Positions 5,971-11,742 of a stretch of DNA of 11,742 bases are shown here, in pieces (the stretch's first letter is position 1; every line of letters begins with the position of its first letter). The notes beneath the pieces were generated by a model. The model was not told where the DNA came from and ran no database searches. It saw nothing but the letters and a program-made list of their open reading frames with translations. Source of the DNA: JAKLHL01 sp964411885 (GTDB lineage Bacteria > Bdellovibrionota > JAFGOL01); assembly GCA_964411885.1 (NCBI GenBank), contig CAYPMK010000042.1, positions 1 to 11,742 on the forward strand, given 5' to 3'. Both the position numbers and the translations under genes were made by a program.

Positions 5971-7493
5971 AACTATACACTTCTAAAATAGCACGTTCTA
6001 TAGATGCCTACGCCATTAAAGAACTTGGTATGCCATCTCTGGTTTTAATGGAGCATGCTTCTAGAGGTCTTTATGAAGAGATAGCCATAAGGTTCTGGCC
6101 TTTGTATGATAAAGAATTTGTTATACTCTGTGGTAATGGTAATAACGGTGCTGATGGACTTTGTGTTTCAAGGTTGCTTGCACTTGATGGAGCTAGAGTT
6201 GATGTATTCTTGTTGAATGGCGAACCTGTAACTAAAGATGGGAAGACAGAGTTAAAGATACTTAAAAAAACTATTCCCAATATAAACATATATGGTGTTA
6301 AGAAAATAAATGAGCTTAAGAAGATAATAAAGAGACATACCATAGTTATAGATGCTGTTTATGGAACTGGTTTTAATTCTAATAAAGGATTATCAAAACA
6401 AATATTAAGCGCTTTTGAGCTTTGTAAGAAAGCTGACTTTAAAATAGCACTAGATGTTCCCTCTGGTCTTGATGTTGATACTGGTGAAGTGACTCAAGGA
6501 GCTTTGAATTGTAATATAACAGTGACGTTTGCAGTACCAAAAGTAGGATTGTATACAGCACCCGGAGCAGTTCATGCAGGGCAAGTTGCAATTAAAAGTC
6601 TTTTTTGTGGTATGCCAAAAATAGATTCTCAGTATGAATTATTAACAGAACGTAAGGCAAAAGAACTAGTACACCCAGTTAAAAGGACCTTGAATTCTCA
6701 TAAGGGTAGATATGGTCACTTAGCTGTTATTGCTCCACAAGAGGGCATGGAAGGTGCTGTAGCCATGAGCATAATGGCGGCTTTAAGGAGTGGACTTGGT
6801 CTTGTAAGTGTTGTTTGTATCAATGGGACAGCAACAGAGCTAAGGAAAAGGATGTCTATGTTGACAGCAGAGGCAATGATAAAGAACATAGATCAAATAG
6901 ATAGTAGTTTTAAAGATTTTGATGCTGTTCTAATAGGTCCGGGCTATGGTACAAAAAGAAAAGAGGAACTTAAAGAACTGTTAGATAAAATAAGGATACC
7001 AATCATAATTGACGCTGATGCAATAAATATTATATCTGGAGATGCAAAGTTAATATCTAAGATAAAGAACAGAAAAGATGTTCTACTAACTCCACATCCG
7101 GGAGAAATGGCTCGTCTTTGTAAAACGAGTTCAGACGCTATACAGAGTAAAAGACTAAGAATGCTAGAGGACTTTTGTAAAGATAAAAAATTTAGTTTGC
7201 TACTTAAGGGATACAGGAGTTTGTTGTATGCAGATAAAAATAATATTCTTGTTAATTCAACAGGCGGACCAGCTTTAGCCAAGGGTGGAAGTGGGGATGT
7301 GCTTTCTGGTATAATAGCTTCCTTTGTTGCTCAGGGATTAAAACCTTATCAAGCCGGCGCTTTAGGAATGTTCGTTCATGGTGCTTGTGCAGATACCTTA
7401 CTCGAAGAAAAAGGTGTTTCTGAGCTTAGTATGCTTCCTACAGACGTAATATCAAAACTTGGGGATGTAATTTCATGGTTGATAGAGTCTTAA
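5967..7493 (+). CDS. nnr: bifunctional NAD(P)H-hydrate epimerase / ADP-dependent dehydratase
   Basis: Metabolite-repair enzyme: it interconverts the R and S forms of hydrated NADH/NADPH, then dehydrates the S form back to NAD(P)H using ADP. The 508-residue product is the usual two-domain fusion. The epimerase half (1 to about 215) shows LVLMEHAS (25-32), CGNGNNGADG (55-64), DAVYGTG with Asp129, and DVPSGLDV from Asp163. The dehydratase half (about 240-505) shows GRYGHLAVIA, VLIGPGYG, LLTPHPGEMARL with His377, and NSTGGPALAKGGSGDVLSG with catalytic Asp444. The frame opens at TTG 5958, but the ATG at 5967 matches the family N-terminus (MKLYTSKIARSIDAYAIKELG) and overlaps the glgX stop as ATGA, so it is preferred. 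AAAGAGGA lies 12 bases before it. It overlaps tsaE by 19 bases; nnr-tsaE is a frequent bacterial pairing. Confidence 0.96.
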   Translation: MKLYTSKIARSIDAYAIKELGMPSLVLMEHASRGLYEEIAIRFWPLYDKEFVILCGNGNNGADGLCVSRLLALDGARVDVFLLNGEPVTKDGKTELKILKKTIPNINIYGVKKINELKKIIKRHTIVIDAVYGTGFNSNKGLSKQILSAFELCKKADFKIALDVPSGLDVDTGEVTQGALNCNITVTFAVPKVGLYTAPGAVHAGQVAIKSLFCGMPKIDSQYELLTERKAKELVHPVKRTLNSHKGRYGHLAVIAPQEGMEGAVAMSIMAALRSGLGLVSVVCINGTATELRKRMSMLTAEAMIKNIDQIDSSFKDFDAVLIGPGYGTKRKEELKELLDKIRIPIIIDADAINIISGDAKLISKIKNRKDVLLTPHPGEMARLCKTSSDAIQSKRLRMLEDFCKDKKFSLLLKGYRSLLYADKNNILVNSTGGPALAKGGSGDVLSGIIASFVAQGLKPYQAGALGMFVHGACADTLLEEKGVSELSMLPTDVISKLGDVISWLIES

Positions 7494-7933
7494 TAAGTGA
7501 TTCAGCAGATAGAACGTTCCAAATAGGTGTTGAGCTGGGGACAGAACTAAGAAAGTTCGTTATTGCTCATAATAAAGGTTTTAAATTGGGTTTTAAGGGT
7601 ACTCTTGGAGCTGGAAAAACCCTTATGATAAAAGGTATACTTAGTGTGATTTGTCCAAAAGAAGTGGCCTGTTCTCCTTCTTTTACTATAGTTAACGAAT
7701 ATTCTTGTGGTGAAAAAAGAGTGTTCCATGCAGATCTTTATAGGGTTTACGGGGTAGAAGAACTTTTTGGTACGGGTTTTTTAGAGGCTATAGATGACGA
7801 AAATAGTATGATCTTTGTTGAATGGGTAGACCATCTTCCAGACTTGGAAGCTAATATGGTTATTGTTGAAATAGAACCTAATAATGATAATACAAGAAAG
7901 ATAACAATAAAGAACTGGAGTAAAATGTTATGA
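7475..7933 (+). CDS. tsaE: tRNA threonylcarbamoyladenosine biosynthesis ATPase TsaE
   Basis: ATPase that works with TsaB and TsaD to place the threonylcarbamoyl group on A37 of tRNAs reading ANN codons (t6A). The 152-residue product has the Walker A loop GTLGAGKT at 42-49 (Lys48), the family segment SPSFTIVNEY, HADLYRV with His85 and Asp87, and EW at 116-117 in FVEWVDHLP. The start is ATG 7475, with GGGGATG 7 to 9 bases upstream. It lies inside the end of nnr (19-base overlap), which implies translational coupling. Its stop overlaps the lpdA ATG. tsaB, tsaC and tsaD are not in the window. mtaB, which modifies the t6A product further, lies three genes downstream. Confidence 0.95.
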   Translation: MVDRVLISDSADRTFQIGVELGTELRKFVIAHNKGFKLGFKGTLGAGKTLMIKGILSVICPKEVACSPSFTIVNEYSCGEKRVFHADLYRVYGVEELFGTGFLEAIDDENSMIFVEWVDHLPDLEANMVIVEIEPNNDNTRKITIKNWSKML

Positions 7934-9291
7934 TAGAAACAGATCTTTTAATAATAGGAGGAGGGCCAGCAGGCTATGTTGCCGCAATAAGAGCGGCACA
8001 GAATGGTTTAAAGGTTATCCTTGCTGAAGCAAATAAAGTAGGTGGTACTTGTCTTAATATAGGGTGCATACCAACCAAATGTTTTTTATCATATTCCGAG
8101 TCTATTTATTCTGCAAAAAAACCAAGAAAGGGTATAGAGGTAAAGGACTTTTTAATAAATAAGAGTGATATTTATTCAGAAAAAGACGCTGTAGTTAATA
8201 AACTTACAACAGGTATAGAGCAACTTTTAAAATCATATGGAGTTGAGCTTAAAAAAGAAAAGGCAAGTTTTGTTTCTTCTACGGAGGTAAAAGTAGGGGA
8301 TGATGCTGTTAAATTTAAAAATGCTATAATTGCTACAGGCTCTAAATCTATAATACCAAAAGCACTTTTTGTTGAAGGTTTTACAGTAGATAGTACTCAT
8401 GTGCTTAATAATTATGAACTCGGCAAGAAAGTAGTTATCGTTGGTGGAGGTGTTATTGGTTGTGAACTTGCATTCGTACTTAATTCCATGGACATAGAAG
8501 TTACAATTATAGAAAAATTAAAAGGGATACTTCCTACAGAGGATAGGGATTGTGTAAGATATGTAGAGAGTTCTTTAAAGAACAAAGGAGTGAAGATATT
8601 TACAGATGTTTCTGTAGAAAAAATAGAGAAAGGAAAATTAAGTTTATCTAATGGTGACACTATAGAGGCTGATACCTGTGTTGTTGCAATAGGTAGGGGG
8701 CCTAACACAGAGGGGCTTGATCTTGAAAAAGCAGGTATAAGAAAAGGTGATAAAGGGCAAATATTGGTGGATAAAGAGTTTAATACTAACGTTACAAATA
8801 TTTATGCCGTAGGAGATGTAACAGGCTCTATACAGCTTGCACATTATGCTTCTGCCTGTGCCTTAAATGTTATTGCAAAGATAACAAAAAAAGGCAAAGG
8901 TCCAAACCTTAACGTAGTTCCAAGAGTAACTTACTCAATACCAGAACTTGCTAGTGTTGGTCTTACAGAAACACAAATAAAAGAGCAGGGAATAGAATAC
9001 AAGATTGGAAGATTTTCTTATTCTGCTATGGGTAAAGCAATAGCAATGGGAGAAACGGAAGGTTTTGTAAAAGTTATGGCAGACAACGATGATAAACTAC
9101 TAGGAGCTTGTATAGTTGGAAAAGATGCAGACAATTTAATGATCCCATTTACTATGGCAATGGCTTTAAATTTAACTTGTGAACAACTTACAGAATTCAT
9201 TTATCCTCATCCAACGCTTTCAGAGATCATTCTTGAGGCGTGTGAGGATGTGCATGGAAAAGCAATACATAAAGGAAGGAAAAGAACTTGA
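7930..9291 (+). CDS. lpdA: dihydrolipoyl dehydrogenase (E3)
   Basis: FAD flavoenzyme that reoxidises dihydrolipoamide with NAD+ as the E3 component of 2-oxoacid dehydrogenase complexes or the glycine cleavage system. The 453-residue product shows the FAD-binding GGGPAG at 10-15, the redox disulfide in GGTCLNIGCIPTK (Cys41/Cys46), an NAD-binding GGGVIG near 172-177, the second FAD motif YAVGDV at about 292-297, and the C-terminal PHPTLSE with the base dyad His427-Glu432. These separate it from mercuric reductase, which has an added C-terminal Cys pair, and from soluble transhydrogenase, which lacks the redox Cys pair. The start ATG overlaps the tsaE stop (ATGA) with GGAG 9 bases upstream. No E1, E2 or lipoylation gene is adjacent, so its complex cannot be told from context. 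Its stop overlaps the next gene as TTGA. Confidence 0.95.
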   Translation: MIETDLLIIGGGPAGYVAAIRAAQNGLKVILAEANKVGGTCLNIGCIPTKCFLSYSESIYSAKKPRKGIEVKDFLINKSDIYSEKDAVVNKLTTGIEQLLKSYGVELKKEKASFVSSTEVKVGDDAVKFKNAIIATGSKSIIPKALFVEGFTVDSTHVLNNYELGKKVVIVGGGVIGCELAFVLNSMDIEVTIIEKLKGILPTEDRDCVRYVESSLKNKGVKIFTDVSVEKIEKGKLSLSNGDTIEADTCVVAIGRGPNTEGLDLEKAGIRKGDKGQILVDKEFNTNVTNIYAVGDVTGSIQLAHYASACALNVIAKITKKGKGPNLNVVPRVTYSIPELASVGLTETQIKEQGIEYKIGRFSYSAMGKAIAMGETEGFVKVMADNDDKLLGACIVGKDADNLMIPFTMAMALNLTCEQLTEFIYPHPTLSEIILEACEDVHGKAIHKGRKRT

Positions 9292-10472
9292 GAACAGAAC
9301 TAGTTAACACTTTGTTGAAAGCAGGAATTGTAGATGAGAACGCCGTTACAGCGTCAATGGAACATGAGTATGGTACTTCTTTAGTAGAGAGGCTGCTTAC
9401 TCTTGGTTATGGTAGTGAAGAGGATGTTTTTAAAGTTATAAAGAATAAATTAAAACTAGAAGTGGTTGGCAAAGAGGAACTTTTTAATGTAAATCCAGCT
9501 GTATTAAAAATGGTGCCAAAGGGTATTGTAGAACGACATCATTTTATGCCATTCCACGAGGATGGAACTAACATACATATAGCTATGTTCGATCCAACTC
9601 ATGACCCTTGTCTTAACGAGATCTGTTTTTTTACACATTTAAGGGTAATTCCATATGGAACTCTTGCTAGCGACTTAACTAAAGCTCTAAATAAATATTA
9701 TGGTTTATCTTTGCCAGAGCTTTTTAAACATAAAAAACCAGAAAGGATCCCAAATACAGATGATCTTACTCCACCGCCGCCGCCGAACTTTCCTTTACCT
9801 AATAAGAAACCAGAGCTTATTCCTGCTACAGATCCAAATATTCCTCCATTGCCTAAATTAGATTCAACAGATGATATAGGGGTGTTTGATATGAGCTTGG
9901 AACAAGAAGAGTTTAGGGACATTAGTAACACCAATATTAAAATTGACCTTCCAGATAGTGTGCCAGAGTTTGAAGTCGTAGAGGATACAAAGTTAAGTGA
10001 AAATAATAGATCAGTTTTTCTACATAAAGACGTGGATGTTTCTAATATAGAAAAAGCTGATTCAAAAGATAGTATATTGAACGCTGTAACAGAGCAATTA
10101 CAGAATGTTTCTGAAGCAGGTTTGGTTTTGTTCGTAAAAGAAGATTACATGGTAGGCGTTAAAGGTTTTGGTGAACATATGGAAGGAGAGGTAGAGGATT
10201 ACAAAGTTAGTCTTTCAGCACCGAATATGTTCCAATGGGTTTTTGAGAACAAAAAAGAATTTCATGGTCAAGCTCAAGGTGGTTATCTTAATGATATGTT
10301 CTTTAAAAGGTTTGGAAGCTTTATACCAGAAAACTTGGCAATAGTTCCTGTAAGTATAGAGAACGAAGTTTTTGCATGTATATATTGTCAGAGCCCAAGC
10401 TCCATAGATGAGGTTAAAAAGATAGCTGCTGCTATGGCTCTTTCTTTTGATAGGCTCTTAAATTCACTATGA
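9288..10472 (+). CDS. stand-alone GspE N-terminal domain protein with Pro-rich linker and GAF-like C-terminus
   Basis: Role unknown; probably an adaptor or signalling protein. Residues 1-140 resemble the N-terminal domain of type II secretion/type IV pilus ATPases: two helical LLxxGxxxExxV units, then VNPAVLKMVPKGIVERHHFMPF and HIAMFDPTHDP, and a closing ALNKYYG. The RLG of c-di-GMP-binding MshEN units is missing, so ligand binding is doubtful. Residues 149-195 are a Pro-rich linker with a repeated KKPExIPxTD motif and a PPPPP run. An acidic stretch follows. Residues about 250-394 look GAF-like (short strands LVLFVKED and LAIVPVSI, ENEVFACIYC). No Walker A motif or ATPase domain is present, so it is not GspE/PilB. 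The 394-residue reading starts at TTG 9288, placed 7 bases after AAGGAAGGA and overlapping the lpdA stop (TTGA), which is convincing. Its stop overlaps mtaB. Domain calls are by motif only. Confidence 0.8.
   Translation: MRTELVNTLLKAGIVDENAVTASMEHEYGTSLVERLLTLGYGSEEDVFKVIKNKLKLEVVGKEELFNVNPAVLKMVPKGIVERHHFMPFHEDGTNIHIAMFDPTHDPCLNEICFFTHLRVIPYGTLASDLTKALNKYYGLSLPELFKHKKPERIPNTDDLTPPPPPNFPLPNKKPELIPATDPNIPPLPKLDSTDDIGVFDMSLEQEEFRDISNTNIKIDLPDSVPEFEVVEDTKLSENNRSVFLHKDVDVSNIEKADSKDSILNAVTEQLQNVSEAGLVLFVKEDYMVGVKGFGEHMEGEVEDYKVSLSAPNMFQWVFENKKEFHGQAQGGYLNDMFFKRFGSFIPENLAIVPVSIENEVFACIYCQSPSSIDEVKKIAAAMALSFDRLLNSL
9732..9856 (+). repeat. two-copy Pro-rich repeat in the linker of the GspE-N protein
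   Basis: KKPERIPNTD (from residue 149) and KKPELIPATD (from residue 173) each lead into a proline run (TPPPPPNFPLP, then PNIPPLP). The period is 24 residues, or 72 bases. The first copy contains CCA followed by four CCG codons (9771-9785), a GC-rich simple repeat unlike its AT-rich surroundings. Confidence 0.7.
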
Positions 10473-11710
10473 TAAGTGTTGCTTTTCATACTTTTGGATG
10501 TAAGTGCAATCTGTCAGACACCAACGATATGGCTCTTAGCTTACTAGAACATGGGACTTTCCATATTCTTGATTCAGAACTTAAGGCAGATATCCATGTT
10601 ATAAATACCTGCGCTGTAACAGCGTCTGCAGAAGCTCAGGCAAGGAATCTTGTACGTAAATTGGATAAAAATAACAAAGATTCTCTTATCATTGTTTCTG
10701 GATGTTCAAGAAGGCGTGACAAAGAAGCTTATGAAACACTTTTTAAAGAACTGTCCTCTAATAACAAATATCTAGCTTATAACAACCTCGAACAAGATAT
10801 TCTTTCTCTGATATCAGAATACATTAATATAGATGGTGTAAATAGTAGGACTGATATTACTAGTAGTGTTTTTAGAACCAGAGCTTTTGTAAAGATACAG
10901 GATGGTTGTGAAAGTTTTTGTTCGTATTGCATAGTCCCTTTTGTTAGAGGTAAAGAAAAGAGTAAAGAACAGGAACAAGTCATAAATGAAGTAAATAAGC
11001 TTTACAGTGAAGGAATAAAAGAAATAGTGCTGACTGGTATAAACATTGCTTCTTATAAAAATGGATTAGAGGACCTCTTAAAAACAATACTAAAAGATAC
11101 AAAAATGCCAAGAATAAGACTTTCTAGTTTAAGACCCTCAAAGTTAAGTTCTGAATTATTAGAATTAATGACAGATAAAAGGATCTGTCCGCATCTTCAC
11201 ATTTCTCTTCAAAGTGGCTCAGATAAGATATTAAAACTAATGAACAGACATGATTACACTGCTGATGACTTTAAGAACTCGTTAAAACGTTATTATGGGG
11301 CATTAAAGGGTCGTTCTTTGTTTGTTGCTGCAGATGTAATAGTTGGATTCCCGCAAGAAGATATAAGCGATTTTAAACACACTTATGACCTAATTAATGA
11401 TAGCCCAGTGAATAAACTACATGTTTTTGTGTTCAGCCCAAGACCCCTCACTAAAGCGTTAGAGATGAAAGGTTCTGTAGATATTAATGAGGCAAAACAG
11501 AGGAGTGCAAAACTTTTAGAACTTTCTGACCAAAAATATCTTGCTTCACTTAACAGCATGGTTAAAAAAACTGTAGAAGTGCTTTGGGAAGATAACACTA
11601 AAGGCCACAGTGAGAATTATTATCCAATATCAGGGCAGGGTAAAAAGAATATCCTTGAACATAAAACTATTGTTTCTGCTGATCTAGAGAACAAAATCTT
11701 AATAGTATAA
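10469..11710 (+). CDS. mtaB: tRNA t6A37 methylthiotransferase MtaB
   Basis: Radical-SAM enzyme that adds a methylthio group to C2 of t6A37, giving ms2t6A in tRNAs reading ANN codons. The 413-residue product has an N-terminal UPF0004 domain with Cys11 (TFGCKCN), Cys48 (INTCAVT) and Cys79 (SGCSRR) for the auxiliary 4Fe-4S cluster, and the radical-SAM CxxxCxxC at Cys147/151/154 (GCESFCSYCIVP). VLTGINIASY, SSLRPSKL, HISLQSGSD and DVIVGFPQE follow as in the methylthiotransferase family. A short, diverged TRAM-like end occupies about the last 50 residues. TFGCKxN, GINIASY and the FSPRP form favour MtaB over MiaB or RimO. The ATG overlaps the preceding stop (ATGA). It ends the visible operon; the last 32 bases of the window show no terminator or other feature. 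Confidence 0.92.
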   Translation: MISVAFHTFGCKCNLSDTNDMALSLLEHGTFHILDSELKADIHVINTCAVTASAEAQARNLVRKLDKNNKDSLIIVSGCSRRRDKEAYETLFKELSSNNKYLAYNNLEQDILSLISEYINIDGVNSRTDITSSVFRTRAFVKIQDGCESFCSYCIVPFVRGKEKSKEQEQVINEVNKLYSEGIKEIVLTGINIASYKNGLEDLLKTILKDTKMPRIRLSSLRPSKLSSELLELMTDKRICPHLHISLQSGSDKILKLMNRHDYTADDFKNSLKRYYGALKGRSLFVAADVIVGFPQEDISDFKHTYDLINDSPVNKLHVFVFSPRPLTKALEMKGSVDINEAKQRSAKLLELSDQKYLASLNSMVKKTVEVLWEDNTKGHSENYYPISGQGKKNILEHKTIVSADLENKILIV

Positions 11711-11742
11711 CTACACATAGAGATAGCCTTTACAGGACCCTC

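Noticed and set aside
9288..10472. Type II secretion or pilus ATPase (GspE/PilB)
   Set aside because: Only the N-terminal domain resembles it; no Walker A, Asp box, Walker B or zinc-binding Cys motif is present.
1..11742. CRISPR array, insertion sequence, toxin-antitoxin, phage or defence genes
   Set aside because: No regularly spaced direct repeats, terminal inverted repeats, transposase/integrase motifs or defence-family motifs were seen.
11711..11742. Possible terminator or new gene start after mtaB
   Set aside because: The 32 bases to the window edge show no hairpin, T-tract or start with a ribosome binding site.

Overview
The window is a compact, AT-rich piece of bacterial chromosome (roughly 35-40% GC by eye) that reads with the standard bacterial code. 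It carries ten protein genes and one tRNA gene, with no gap over about 110 bases between genes. A lipoprotein-type signal peptide, a DXP-dependent vitamin B6 gene (pdxJ) next to acpS, and a stand-alone GspE-N domain protein point to a Gram-negative, proteobacteria-like organism. The mix resembles low-GC members of the former Deltaproteobacteria, but this placement is inference and weakly held. No transposase, integrase, phage gene, CRISPR array or rRNA was seen.

Layout. (1) Bases 54-998, plus strand: a putative secreted lipoprotein of unknown function. It has a short Cys-containing head, an acidic linker and two copies of a roughly 100-residue beta-rich-looking domain. Its start is odd: the ATG placed ideally after a GGAGG runs into a stop after two codons, while the lipoprotein frame begins one base out of register at ATT. 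(2) Bases 980-3689, minus strand: tRNA-Gly(GCC), xseA, xseB, pdxJ and acpS, tightly packed and probably one transcript led by the tRNA. acpS converges on the lipoprotein gene and their 3' ends overlap by 19 bases inside an AT-rich inverted repeat. (3) Bases 3690-3795: a divergent promoter region with back-to-back -35-like boxes forming one dyad (TTGAC-N5-GTCAA). (4) Bases 3796-11710, plus strand: glgX, nnr, tsaE, lpdA, a GspE-N/GAF-like protein and mtaB. Each gene overlaps the next by 4 or 19 bases, indicating one translationally coupled operon.

How the genes fit together. The minus operon combines glycine tRNA supply, a DNA-processing nuclease (both exonuclease VII subunits), pyridoxine phosphate synthesis and acyl-carrier-protein activation. 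The plus operon combines glycogen debranching, repair of damaged NAD(P)H, an ATPase for t6A37 tRNA modification, lipoamide dehydrogenase, a probable signalling or adaptor protein and the enzyme that methylthiolates t6A37. tsaE and mtaB therefore act on successive states of the same tRNA nucleotide. Most of the window is housekeeping. The least explained parts are the duplicated-domain lipoprotein, the GspE-N/Pro-repeat/GAF-like protein and the divergent control region. No new defence or mobile system was found.
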